Assembly: GCA_936450465.1 (NCBI GenBank) | Contig: OW388299.1 | Coordinates: forward strand, 37,583,548 to 37,647,547 | Source: Gibbula magus | Lineage: Eukaryota; Mollusca; Gastropoda; Trochida; Trochidae | Direction: 5' to 3' | DNA: 64,000 bases | Shown: piece by piece, positions 45,301-51,800 of the stretch | Layout: each line of letters begins with the position of its first letter | How positions within the stretch are numbered: position 1 is the stretch's first letter | Notes under the pieces: generated by a model | Told to the model about the DNA's origin: nothing | Seen by the model: the letters and a program-made list of their open reading frames with translations, nothing else | The model's database searches: none | Position numbers and translations under genes: made by a program

Positions 45301-46572
45301 AAGTTTGCCAGCTATGTCAGCACTGAAACACGTATGATATCAGCTGTTCGGTTAATTATTTTGGATTTTACTTCCGGGTTTAGTAAGAACCATTTTTAAA
45401 ACTTTATCGCTGATATTGAGTATATTCCTTTTCTGTTTCTCTTCAAGTTGTCATATGCAAATATCTTGCAAGTTTTGACATTAAATGGTCGACTGGTATG
45501 ATTCCTATTGCCCGCGCAGTTTACTCGTCTGACAGTGCTATTACTACGGCGGTCGCCATTTGCATTCGTTTGTTTTCTCCAGTTGACGTCATACCTTCCT
45601 TCGGGAAAAATCGAGATTTTTCCGGTGTTTTCCGTAAAACAAGATGGCCGACACGTCAAAAAGCGACGTAAACAGACAGTTTTCTGACTTTTTTTACGAT
45701 TTGCTAAAGTCACACATAATTTCAATGGTAATGGGATGCGAGCATTTGTTGTTTATAAACCGATTCACATAATTTCCATGTCTTTGCAATGTGCATGTAC
45801 ACCATAGGCAGTTACTTGAAAGAAATTGGAGCAAAATCATCCGGGAGTTGCTCTTTAATGTTTAGATAAGACCTGTAATTACATGATGCACCAGTGTTGA
45901 TCATGAGCTTTAATTTGTCCAATTAGTCGTTTAGTATTTCAGTCATTATCAAAATCGTCGCTAGTGATAGCGGCTGCGATACTGTCGAAGCGACGTTAAA
46001 CAATAACTCACTCACTCTCTCAATATCAAAACTTAAATTTGTAACCATTTACCTGCTTGGCCTATTGATTTTGGATAACATTCTCTTTACAATTTCCTTG
46101 TGACAAACTGTAGCAAGGTTTTAACCAGCGATGAATGGAGGTTTGCCTAGCAGGGATGTTGACCGGTTGGCAGATTCAAAGGAAAGTTCACTTCCATATG
46201 CTTTCTATTTTCAGATTGCCTTCAATATCGAAGAAAATACGAAAACTGAACGTGTCGTGCAACAGCAAGTTGGACAACAGTGTCATACAAGAACTTCTAC
46301 AGGAATGTGTGAGGAATGACTGCTCCCTTGAGGAGCTGGAAGCTCAGGGCTGTGCAATAAAGTCTCCCCTGGACTCCAACTTTCTTGATTCACTGAGCGA
46401 CAAGTTAAACAGTGAACTTCACCCTCAGCGAAAACTTGTCTTTACATGTCAAAATTTGGACAAGGTTGATATTGACTGCCTTACGCAGATCTGGTCAGAC
46501 AAGTGGAAAGAGTTGGCAAAAATAGATATTTCAGGATCGTCTGTTAGACTTGATGTTCAAGACAGTCAATAG
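15346..46572 (+). CDS. TONSL: TONSL (Tonsoku-like) DNA-repair scaffold, 25 exons
   Basis: Exons: 15346-15376, 15875-15970, 16252-16641, 17014-17086, 17463-17634, 18239-18353, 18851-18993, 19335-19487, 20026-20151, 20877-21075, 21546-21613, 22143-22223, 22900-23136, 24045-24162, 26052-26196, 26383-26430, 26574-27311, 28005-28155, 28453-28531, 28941-29090, 29435-29601, 35555-35726, 36361-36533, 42431-42504, 46215-46572. All have GT..AG ends and matching phases. They total 4257 nt, giving 1418 residues (human about 1378). Order: TPRs (about 11-500), acidic stretch, ankyrin repeats (about 523-668), disordered linker, ubiquitin-like domain (about 970-1030), LRRs (about 1055-1418). In the family, TONSL pairs with MMS22L, binds new H3-H4 via the ankyrin domain and loads RAD51 at stalled forks in the nucleus. 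The start [10 protein letters not shown] resembles the acidic human N-terminus. The weakest splice call is the exon 14 donor. Confidence 0.92.
15875..21075 (+). CDS. TONSL: TONSL exons 2-10: TPR region
   Basis: Nine exons encode helical TPR repeats. Diagnostic stretches shared with vertebrate TONSL include ACRKIGECY and [11 protein letters not shown] (exon 3), ARLYLNLG (end of exon 3), [14 protein letters not shown] (exon 6), [11 protein letters not shown] (exon 7), [20 protein letters not shown] (exon 8) and [12 protein letters not shown] (exon 9). Exon 10 ends in an acidic tail ([17 protein letters not shown]) like the Glu/Asp-rich segment before the human ankyrin domain. Intron phases vary (1,1,2,0,1,0,0,0,1), which makes the in-frame joining of all exons a strong check of the model. 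Confidence 0.92.
18495..18600 (+). mobile_element. tRNA-like SINE in TONSL intron 6
   Basis: GTTCGAATCC near 18570 resembles a B box. The upstream stretch (TAAGCTGTTGGTATGGTCAG, TGGCGAATTGGTGC) matches the SINE head at 10229-10340. Too degenerate for a tRNA. Confidence 0.6.
21546..24162 (+). CDS. TONSL: TONSL exons 11-14: ankyrin domain (H4K20me0 reader)
   Basis: Exons 12-14 encode [53 protein letters not shown] and [17 protein letters not shown], matching three to four ankyrin repeats. By my numbering D557, W561, E566, N569, D602 and C606 align with human D559, W563, E568, N571, D604 and C608, residues of the pocket known to bind unmethylated H4K20. The histone-reading function is therefore very likely conserved. 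The exon 14 donor is G|GTGCTG, a weak site. Reading on gives AENP and an in-frame TGA at 24177-24179, so a truncated TPR-ankyrin isoform is possible. Confidence 0.9.
22531..22560. repeat. Strong hairpin in intron 12
   Basis: AGGACTCCTG and CAGGAGTCCT form a perfect 10-bp stem with a 10-base loop, unusual in otherwise AT-rich intron sequence. It is far from both splice sites; role unknown. Confidence 0.7.
23166..23445. mobile_element. Small inverted-repeat element candidate, intron 13
   Basis: CATATCCTTTCGACTGCC at about 23166 faces GTCGAAAGGATATAAC at about 23427, giving about 13-bp inverted ends around a GC-richer 280-bp interior. No clean target duplication seen. Confidence 0.45.
24392..25856. 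mobile_element. piggyBac-like non-autonomous element in TONSL intron 14
   Basis: Left end CCCTTACGTTGCG, right end CGCAAGTTAAGGG, with TTAA immediately outside both (24388-24391, 25857-25860). CCC..GGG ends plus a TTAA duplication are hallmarks of piggyBac-type transposons. The 1465-bp interior has no ORF long enough for a transposase (longest about 100 codons), so it is non-autonomous. It makes up most of the 1.9-kb intron after the weak exon 14 donor. Confidence 0.75.
26052..27311 (+). CDS. TONSL: TONSL exons 15-17: disordered linker with short motifs
   Basis: A low-complexity Ser/Asp/Lys linker in which a few islands align with human [16 protein letters not shown] matches human YQAAIRGVGSA, and DDDWLINDI matches GDWLELDM. 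Other visible motifs are basic KRKRSS and KRKK clusters (possible nuclear localisation). [12 protein letters not shown] (about residues 876-887) has the form of a SUMO-interacting motif. QTKLTNFT (905-912) approaches a PCNA-interacting (PIP) box but lacks the second aromatic. Exon 17 ends by entering the ubiquitin-like domain ([17 protein letters not shown]). Motif functions are inference. Confidence 0.88.
28005..28531 (+). CDS. TONSL: TONSL exons 18-19: ubiquitin-like domain end
   Basis: Exon 18 continues the ubiquitin-like fold ([36 protein letters not shown]). Exon 19 gives [20 protein letters not shown], matching the human segment VTSWDLPPLTDRYRRACQS. The exon 18 donor is GTG|GTTAGT; an alternative GT two bases earlier would break phase. 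Confidence 0.9.
28668..28820 (+). repeat. SINE 3' tail with (ACTC)n expansion, intron 19
   Basis: CACCGCTAATGGCTTCAATA..GCCGAAGGAGGATTAAACAATAACTCACTC leads into about 90 bp of ACTC/CACC-type repeats. A close relative of this 3' end is at 45955-46020 (GAAGCGACGTTAAACAATAA). The retained tail without a head suggests 5' truncation. Confidence 0.75.
28941..46572 (+). CDS. TONSL: TONSL exons 20-25: leucine-rich repeats and C-terminus
   Basis: Six exons, roughly one LRR each: [85 protein letters not shown] and [20 protein letters not shown]. Across the exon 24/25 join ([11 protein letters not shown] then LPSISKK) the spacing to the next LRR is the same as in human TONSL, which supports exon 24 being only 74 nt and nothing being missing. 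The family uses this region to bind MMS22L. The 5.9-kb intron between exons 23 and 24 contains the DIRS retrotransposon. Confidence 0.9.
29608..30165 (+). mobile_element. Interspersed repeat, copy 1 (hosting a nested MITE)
   Basis: The segment matches 32196-32520. Shared pieces are AGGGTTCT.TCG, TTTTGCAT..TGTGA.ATAAAAA, TGATAGA.TATTCACA.AGTAACA, GATGAATGGCTTCA and the AAATATAAAG end. In this copy a 241-bp MITE interrupts the sequence at 29834-30074; copy 2 shows the empty site. It begins only a few bases inside intron 21. Confidence 0.8.
29834..30074. mobile_element. Nested MITE with ATCCCACCGGT ends
   Basis: Inverted ends ATCCCACCGGT / ACCGGTGGGAT enclose GTCCGTCTGTCCG repeats. ATTGTTTTT (29825-29833) against ATTGTTATT (30075-30083) looks like a 9-bp target duplication with one change. 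The empty site is visible in the related repeat at about 32420. No coding capacity. Confidence 0.85.
30166..32195. other. Intron 21 interior, nothing recognised
   Basis: About 2 kb of AT-rich intron with CpG-containing patches near 30660-30850 and 31740-32100 (for example GCCGCCGCCATATTGG at about 31760). No exon, RNA gene or clear repeat identified. Confidence 0.5.
32196..32520 (+). mobile_element. Interspersed repeat, copy 2
   Basis: Uninterrupted counterpart of 29608-30165, in the same orientation and same intron. It shows the pre-insertion sequence of the nested MITE (CATTGTTTTATTTTTCAAC). Confidence 0.75.
32692..34590 (+). mobile_element. AGCTCATCAGG..GAGCTACAGAGCCC minisatellite element, copy 1 (intron 21)
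   Basis: Starts AGCTCATCAGGCCTGAAAGG, followed by (CCGT)n and degenerate 145-bp-type units (CTCCTTGGCCAATGGGGATT). Ends CTGATGAGCTACAGAGCCC then ATGGCTCT. The two ends share AGCTCATCA inverted, and AGAGCC..GGCTCT is a hairpin at the 3' end. It includes a roughly 548-bp tandem duplication (about 33051-33600 and 33601-34150). Termini match the larger copy at 48802-52337. Class uncertain; a 3' hairpin would fit a Helitron-like element but no clear Helitron ends are seen. Confidence 0.8.
34915..34990 (+). mobile_element. tRNA-like SINE head
   Basis: A-box-like TGGCTTGGTGG (34921-34931) and perfect B box GGTTCGATCCC (34965-34975), 34 bp apart. The anticodon arm and acceptor stem are not convincing, so a tRNA-derived repeat is the better reading. 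Confidence 0.6.
35489..35531 (+). pseudogene. Partial duplicate of TONSL exon 22 within intron 21
   Basis: AGCTGTGTGACAAGTTGTCT and GAGTTATCTCCCCTTTCAGACA closely match exon 22 at 35604-35646 (AGTTGTGTGACAAGTCTCCT, GAGTTATCTCCCCTCACTGACA). The copy lies about 115 bp upstream, between the branch region and the true acceptor. The CAG inside the copy is a potential cryptic acceptor. Confidence 0.75.
36058..36133. repeat. Palindrome in TONSL intron 22
   Basis: AAAATGATAACTATC and its complement frame an inner stem AGGGCCTC..GAGGCCCT around CTCATAAATATA. The near-perfect structure of about 76 bp could be a tiny foldback element. Confidence 0.8.
36608..36786 (+). repeat. DIRS left inverted terminal repeat
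   Basis: 179 bp, from CTACCTCTAAAC to CACTTTTCCTTG, inverted at 42057-42235 with one C/T difference. It contains the palindrome GTGCCGGCAC and a CACGTGC motif, perhaps promoter elements. The extra 13 bp outside it (36595-36607) are unique to the left end. Confidence 0.95.
36879..37151 (+). CDS. DIRS gag-like N-terminal fragment (zinc-binding)
   Basis: 90 codons starting [15 protein letters not shown]. Cys/His spacing CEGC-x9-H-x2-CPRC-x5-C-x5-C-x2-C resembles the Cys-rich head of ORF1 in DIRS elements. The frame runs into a stop at 37149, and coding-like sequence continues in another frame from 37136. Confidence 0.7.
   Translation: MNSAKRCEGCNKFMSATDPHPRCPRCFGSGCTIEERCDFCAPLEDTSFQAYVAAREKSLLKASSKSSTISTPASSDLASDLAKFRRWRRR
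37136..37648 (+). CDS. DIRS gag-like middle fragment
   Basis: 170 codons ([18 protein letters not shown]..), overlapping the preceding fragment by 16 bp in a different frame. It includes a Thr/Val/Ala-rich low-complexity stretch ([16 protein letters not shown]) and a Lys-rich tail. No recognisable domain; assignment to ORF1 rests on position. The shift relative to neighbours may be mutation or assembly indel. Confidence 0.5.
   Translation: MAETMMPLMTRIMQLQELAGDASRDGQRVTPRSGRDLVSYITDTRGAEEKSEDGISILAPSVIESAKQTPASRDPRLAKKVHRLTTRNADAVRRSAEAVTAVSTAQTATVTATTTVTTVIHGSRATPGSLPTDGTAGTPGKARNKQPKGKVSSSVSPVASLTSADGNQTR
37666..38751 (+). CDS. DIRS gag-like ORF1 main part
   Basis: 361 codons with a Ser/Arg-rich N-terminus, a Pro-rich stretch and the more conserved-looking segment [20 protein letters not shown].. 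followed by [19 protein letters not shown] and helical sequence to about codon 330. This is the capsid-like region of DIRS ORF1. The frame stops at 38751, but an Arg/Gly/Gln-rich tail ([20 protein letters not shown]) typical of nucleic-acid-binding gag ends follows in the +1 frame to 38866, implying a frameshift near 38700-38715. Confidence 0.7.
   Translation: MEYYRSSSSSSTHRDQTRNRRLQSSRPQDNEAPLPTGDGGKRKSTAPPEMSFYGSGAATNKRPRKDPKELEPTFPGLSWYDKIDEVYRHFPDLTPSPAPTAPIHNDISRAAQKPKPAATNSLPPPDSTAQLASQLSERVGQLGFDKQPSRSSFYRGFPYKVHDAKFTKPEETPLDDNFRYLMGKGTPSEQIRVSDARLKDVETSIHKAMQTSTYIHWFAATAARLLPSIPEDADPKGSTSIPFSALSTAFAFFDSLGDAVLDLDRHLLWMEAQLTLLRRSAYVKQLPQSTEVKTKDKLYSAPLFSGTLFGDAVGDALTQRDKDLERKRNEDLHNLALSVSPRRTRQSPKGQALYSYPETVW
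38745..39757 (+). CDS. DIRS reverse transcriptase
   Basis: RT fingers and palm are clear in this frame: [41 protein letters not shown] (motif A), [18 protein letters not shown] (motif B) and GYLDDFLL (motif C, 39551-39574) with the catalytic [12 protein letters not shown] follows. At about 39750 homology leaves this frame and continues in +1 (RNase H). No good ATG opens the RT; the frame opens near 38745, so translation may depend on ORF1 frameshifting or readthrough. Confidence 0.88.
39757..40776 (+). CDS. DIRS RNase H and DAM-methyltransferase-like region
   Basis: Frame +1 relative to the [11 protein letters not shown] and [15 protein letters not shown] form the RT connection. [15 protein letters not shown] and [17 protein letters not shown] are RNase H signatures. 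[36 protein letters not shown] and [17 protein letters not shown] are the block often annotated as methyltransferase-like in DIRS elements; its activity is uncertain. The last 230 nt overlap the recombinase, which is in the RT frame. Confidence 0.85.
   Translation, partial: EVARNLIRSMSQSPQTLRQWMSLLGRLTSMQDLTNRGRLRLRHFQCWINSVRSLELSTVCCPPQEILCTLHWWLIDQNVLQGVQLVPFVQDVLLVTDASNVGWGAHFNDQHSCQIRARHIPGHLNVLADSLSRPNQIQSTEWTLHPTSFKMVSQLWETPMIDLFATSLNTRLSVYVSPVPDPQAFAVDAMSISWDGLLAYAFPPPALVPAVLEKARRHSCIIILIAPAWPNLPWYPDLLMASTHPAVELPVFPTLLRQPRSDRFHRNPESLHLHAWRLSRVTSGEVGSPKKSLKQSREASDLLLPPSMIVDTVNSPSGSSNSSLMLSSPFHSSLSSCSF
40530..41657 (+). CDS. DIRS tyrosine recombinase
   Basis: Core-binding-like part: [40 protein letters not shown]. 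Catalytic domain: [13 protein letters not shown] (first Arg), [10 protein letters not shown] (H-x-x-R at about 41460-41472), then [16 protein letters not shown] (nucleophile Tyr near 41565). All catalytic positions are present. The frame is open far upstream because it coincides with the RT frame, but the stretch opposite the RNase H frame has no homology of its own. The enzyme inserts circular element DNA without a target duplication. Confidence 0.9.
   Translation, partial: AKVRQIPSKPRVTTSTRLEVIQSNLRRSGFSQEVAEAVKGGLRSSTSALYDCRYSKFTEWKQQFQPDAVISVPLVAEFLLFLRRVKKLKAGTIDGYKSALTSALALQGVDLSNDQAIHRLSRSFQLEDLKTPKFQLKWNLSVVLSALLAEPFEPIKDVSLPFLSWKTAFLLALASASRVSELHALDHSTMTHSKNWQSVSLSTLPGFVAKNQKTVAGPLGRRCFSVPALSAAFSDGMEKDLLLCPVRSLREYLTRTKSFRRGRHRLFLPCLPSSDKDITKNTVSAWLKKTIKAAYHKSATSPPIYGKVSAHEIRDWATSAPLWHSVSVEDVIAAGYWASSTTFSTYYLRDVQTDLQRLHQLGPFVAAGAVQTDKQ
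41904..41995 (-). repeat. DIRS internal complementary region
   Basis: 92 bp. GCAGATAAGTTTAGAGG then TAGTGAATGAAAGAAA is the complement of the left end (36595-36628). TCTAACAAAATTACAAG.. through CCTACCTCTAAACTTAT is the complement of the right end (42222-42277). The junction lies at about 41938. This is the template by which DIRS elements are thought to restore their termini during circle formation. Confidence 0.95.
42057..42235 (-). repeat. DIRS right inverted terminal repeat
   Basis: Inverted partner of 36608-36786. A further 42 bp (42236-42277, TATCATTCATAAATATAC.. to GTTAGA) is unique to the right end and appears complemented in the internal region. Confidence 0.95.
42654..45854. mobile_element. 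3.2-kb TTAA-flanked element in TONSL intron 24
   Basis: Left end AGCGCAACTCCCGGATAAAA and right end GATGATTTTGCTCC-type inverted (reads ATCCGGGAGTTGCTCT on plus) with TTAA at 42650-42653 and 45855-45858. About 20 bp of the ends are inverted copies. No ORF exceeds about 110 codons, so it is non-autonomous. It fills most of the 3.7-kb intron. The long interior may contain other repeats I cannot separate. Confidence 0.7.
45955..46020 (+). repeat. SINE 3' end
   Basis: CTAGTGATAGCGGCTGCGATACTGTCGAAGCGACG then GTTAAACAATAACTCACTC, related to 28668-28720. Only the tail portion is present, just upstream of TONSL exon 25. Confidence 0.7.
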
Positions 46573-48002
46573 TAACGGAAGAGTGTAGGTTCGAGAGGAT
46601 TTATTACCTGTATGGTGAATAATCACAGAAAGTAGGTTGTAATTAACATTGAGAACTTAATATATTTCCTCAAATACAACCCCAGGGTTCTATTCTGTTC
46701 AGCACCCTCTTACTCCCACGTTCTATTAGAGACCTTGGTTGTATAACCTCAGAACCTCAGAACCCCATGACCCCCGGGTTGTAATTGAGACCTGGGTTGT
46801 TTTCGAGTAAATACGATAAGCAGGTAACTATATAAATATTAACAATGAGGGCGTGTTATGTCTAAACTTCAGTCTGCTGGTCATTGGTTTAACCATACCT
46901 GTTAAAAACTAGGTTAGTGTTGTGCCTAATGTTGACAAAGTGCTTAATATTTAGAAGAATGTTTCAATAAATAGTTCTTCTATGAAATTACCAACAATGA
47001 TTGGTTAGAAATTAAGATGTACCTTGGCAAACCTCTGATATTTGTTACTTTAATTAACTTGTGGTGATATATTTGATATAAGACACATGGGTGAGATTCT
47101 CTATGTGTTAAACAACTCTAGAATGATTTTGTATCAAACGCTCTTTCCCTCCTTCAAAACCAAATCTTTCACTTGTTAAATAAAAATCGTATTAAATGAA
47201 AGTTTTAGTATATTTAGTAATTATATGTTAAACAGCAAAGAGGGTGTGACATCATCTGTGCAATGTATTACATCACTTCTACAATCTATGTTTCATCATC
47301 AACAGGGCTGCCTACTTGTACACTTTTAGAGTATTTTGTACACTTTACAGTCCTAAAATAGGATTGTACACCAATGTTGCAAATTGTACACCTCTTCTGT
47401 GGAATTTAAAAAAAATCATTTAATAAATATTGGTTAGTAGTAATGGAGTTTTGCACTGTTTCATGATAACTAAGTCCCATTAAACAAAGTCTGACAATGA
47501 TTATTGTTGTCAAACCAGAGTATGATATCTTGGAACTAACAGTATCTTACGAACTTCATCAATTTGTACACCTAAAAATGACAAAATACTCCAAAATTCC
47601 TATGTATCTACACTTGACTTGAAAGGAGGGTAGGCAGCTCTGCATCAATGCTGCTAGATCATAGTACGGTAAGATAATGTGACAGAAAATATCTCGTGAA
47701 GTAGTAATAATTTATTTACACTCATGTCTACGCCATTCGTGAAAATATGCATTTCTACTTCACTCGATGAGATATACATGGTATTCAACTATCCTCTTTT
47801 TATGATGTCAAGAATTTACGAAACCATTGGACACATTAATTTGACTTCGGATAAATACAATTGGACAGTTAAGGACGTTAAAGGTCTTAAATGAAAATAC
47901 AATTGGTCAGTTAAAGAAGGCTAAAGGTCAGAAAAACACAGCATCAATAGAAATTCCTTTGATATAATTTCAAAGCTACAGATTTAACATTACAATGACG
48001 TT
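46573..48002. other. TONSL 3' region and intergenic
   Basis: Probable 3' UTR. Possible poly(A) signals: TCAATAAATAG at about 46965 and TTAAATAAAAATC at about 47176; I cannot tell which is used. No other gene. AT-rich unique sequence with CCTCAGAACC duplication near 46750. Confidence 0.5.
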
Positions 48003-48006
48003 TTAA

Positions 48007-48360
48007 AGGCGCTGTAGCACGTTTTTTGCAAAATTTATTTTTTCAAATTTCCCATTTATAATGATAGTTTATGTCATTTAAATTAACTTTAGAGGGTAAA
48101 ACATCTTATTACACAAACAAATTATCTGTAGTGGTAAAAACTATGTTGCGTATAAAGCAAAAATTGCATGGCGGCCATTTTATTGTGAACACAATTTATT
48201 ATTTTGTATTACAAAAACGATTCCCATGGCTTAACCAAAACATGTACACTCGTTTTAAACTTTATTTTCCGAGGAGAAAAGGATGTTTTACTATTGGTGA
48301 AATTATTTTTCAAATACATTTCATCAACTTATTTGAGCGAAAAAACGTGCTACAGCGCCT
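48007..48360 (+). mobile_element. TTAA-type MITE, copy B
   Basis: 354 bp. AGGCGCTGTAGCACGTTTTT and AAAAAACGTGCTACAGCGCCT are inverted ends, with TTAA at 48003-48006 and 48361-48364. Interior shared with copies at 1685 and 62149. Confidence 0.92.
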
Positions 48361-48801
48361 TTAACTACAGTTTTACAGGAAAGTAATTGACATTAACTAC
48401 AGAACCATGGAAACTAGCAAACTGGCAAATGCACAAAACCTTCCTATTTAGTTGCTCTGAGTAATTGAAATTTTTCCTGTCGCTGCGTTCCGTCTTACTC
48501 AAGATCCCTGTTTTGTACATCAATGATCAATGAAGAGACTTTTCCTGTTTTGTTTCAAATTTACAATCCTATTAGCTCCAATCTCAAAAATACAAAGATA
48601 GGCAAAATATGAATTTTCTAGTTGTTGTATTGTTATCTAGTTATTGTAAGAAATAGGGGTACTTACTTTCCTGTCTAACTGTACATTGACAGGACTTCGG
48701 ATTGTAAACATACAAATGTACAGGAAATTTGCATGAACATATGTGACATAACTTTAATATACAGAAGCAAAGCTCTTACAGTGTGGTGCATTTTTGTTGT
48801 T

Positions 48802-51800
48802 AGCTCATCAGGCCTGAAAGGCCCGATGGGCTTATGGCATGGCATGGCGTCCGGCGTCCGTCCGTCCGTCCATCCGTCCGTCCATCCGTCCGTAAACTTT
48901 TCGCTTTTTCGACTTCTTCTCAAGAACCACTCACTCTACAGAGCTGAAATTTTATGTGCATACTCCTTGGACAATGGGGATTCTAAATTGTAGATTTCGT
49001 GACCCCATGACCCCAAATAGGGTCACAGGGGTCACATCCTTAAAAACCTATTTTCATCTTCTTCTCAAGTTCCAAAAGGTCCAGAGAGCTGAAATGTTTT
49101 GTGCAGACTCCTTGGCCAATGGGGATTCTAAATTGTAGTTTTCGTGACCCCCATGACCCCAAATAGGGTCACAGGGGTCACGACCCTAAAAACCTATTTT
49201 CATCTTCTTCTTCAGTTCCATAAAGTCTAGAGAGCTGAAAAATTGTGTGCAGACTTCTTGGCCAATGGGGATTCTAAATTGTAGATTTCGTGACCCCATG
49301 ACCCCAAATGGGGTCACTGGGGTCACATCCTTAAAAACCTATTTTCATCTTCTTCTCCAGTTCTAAAAGGTCTAGAGAGCTGAAAAGTTGTGTGCAGACT
49401 CCTTGGCCAATGGGGATTCTAAATTGTAGATTTCGTGACCCTGTGACCCCAAATGGGGTCACAGGGGTCACATCCTTAAAAACCTATTTTCATCTTCTTC
49501 TCGAGTTCCAAAAGGTCTAGAGAGCTGAAAAGTTGTGTGCAGACTCCTTGGCCAATGGGGATTCTAAATTGTAGATTTCGTGACCCTGTGACCCCAAATG
49601 GGGTCACCGGGGTCACATCCTTAAAAACTTATTTTCATCTTCTTCTCCAGTTCCAAAAGGTCTAGAGAGCTGAAAAGTTGTGTGCAGACTCCTTGGCCAG
49701 TGGGGATTCTAAATTGTAGATTCCGTGACCCTGTGACCCCAAATGGGGTCACCGGGGTCACATCCTTAAAAACTTATTTTCATCTTCTTCTCTAGTTCCA
49801 AAAGGTCTAGAGAGCTGAAAAGTTGTGTGCAGACTCCTTGGCCAATGGGGATTCTAAATTGTAGATTTCGTGACCCTGTGACCCCAAATGGGGTCACCGG
49901 GGTCACATCCTTAAAAACTTATTTTCATCTTCTTCTCCAGTTTCAAAAGGTCTAGAGAGCTGAAAAGTTGTGTGCAGACTCCTTGGCCAATGGGGATTCT
50001 AAATTGTAGATTTCGTGACCCTGTGACCCCAAATGGGGTCACAGGGGTCACATCCTTAAAAACCTATTTTCATCTTCTTCTCGAGTTCCAAAAGGTCTAG
50101 AGAGCTGAAAAGTTGTGTGCAGACTCCTTGGCCAATGGGGATTCTAAATTGTAGATTTCGTGACCCTGTGACCCCAAATGGGGTCACCGGGGTCACATCC
50201 TTAAAAACTTATTTTCATCTTCTTCTCCAGTTCCAAAAGGTCTAGAGAGCTGAAAAGTTGTGTGCAGACTCCTTGGCCAGTGGGGATTCTAAATTGTAGA
50301 TTCCGTGACCCTGTGACCCCAAATGGGGTCACCGGGGTCACATCCTTAAAAACTTATTTTCATCTTCTTCTCTAGTTCCAAAAGGTCTAGAGAGCTGAAA
50401 AGTTGTGTGCAGACTCCTTGGCCAATGGGGATTCTAAATTGTAGATTTCGTGACCCTGTGACCCCAAATGGGGTCACCGGGGTCACATCCTTAAAAACTT
50501 ATTTTCATCTTCTTCTCCAGTTTCAAAAGGTCTAGAGAGCTGAAAAGTTGTGTGCAGACTCCTTGGCCAATGGGGATTCTAAATTGTAGATTTCGTGACC
50601 CTGTGACCCCAAATGGGGTCACCGGGGTCACATCCTTAAAAACTTATTTTCATCTTCTTCTCCAGTTCCAAAAGGTCTAGAGAGCTGAAAAGTTGTGTGC
50701 AGACTCCTTGGCCAATGGGGATTCTAAATTGTAGATTTCGTGACCCCATGACCCCAAATGGGGTTTCATGGGTCACATCCTTAAAAACCTATTTTCAACT
50801 TCTTCTTCAGTTCCAAAAGGTCTAGAGAGCTGAAAAGTTGTGTGCAGACTCCTTGGCCAGTGGGGATTCTAAATTGTAGATTTCGTGACCCCATGACCCC
50901 AAATGGGGTTTCATGGGTCACATCCTTAAAAACCTATTTTCAACTTCTTCTCCAGTTCCAAAAGGTCTAGAGAGCTGAAAAGTTGTGTACAGACTCCTTG
51001 GCAAATGGGGATTCTAAATTGTAGATTTCGTGACCCCGTGACCGCAAATGGGGTCACAGGGGTCACATCCTTAAAAACCTATTTTCATCTTCTTCTCGCG
51101 TTCCAAAAGGTCTAGAGAGCTGAAAAGTTGTGTGCAGACTCCTTGACCAATGGGGATTCTAAATTGTAGATTTCGTGACCCTGTGACCCCAAATGGGGTC
51201 ACCGGGGTCACATCCTTAAAAACTTATTTTCATCTTCTTCTCCAGTTCCAAAAGGTCTAGAGAGCTTAAAAGTTGTGTGCAGACTCCTTGGCCAATGGGG
51301 ATTCTAAATTGTAGATTTCGTGACCCTGTGACCCCAAATGGGGTCACCGGGGTCACATCCTTAAAAACTTATTTTCATCTTCTTCTCCAGTTCCAAAAGG
51401 TCTAGAGAGCTGAAAAGTTGTGTGCAGACTCCTTGACCAATGGGGATTTTAAATTGTAGATTTCGTGACCCCGTGACCGCAAATGGGGTCACCCGGGTCA
51501 CATCCTTAAAAACCTATTTTCATCTTCTTTTCCAGTTCCAAAAGGTCTAGAGAGCTGAAAAGTTGTGTGCAGACTCCTTGGCCAATGGGGATTCTTAATT
51601 GTAGATTTCGTGACCCCGTGACCCCAAATGGGGTCACAGGGGTCACATCCTTAAAAACCTATTTTCAACTTCTTCTTCAGTTCCAAAAGGTCTAGAGAGC
51701 TGAAAAGTTGTGTGCAGACTCCTTGGCCAATGGGGATTCTAAATTGTAGATTTCGTGACCCCATGACCCCAAATGGGGTCACAGGGGTCACATCCTTAAA

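Noticed and set aside
45396..45725. 109-codon minus-strand ORF in the 3.2-kb TTAA element as a transposase remnant
   Set aside because: No DDD/E-type motif or piggyBac-like sequence seen; treated as chance.
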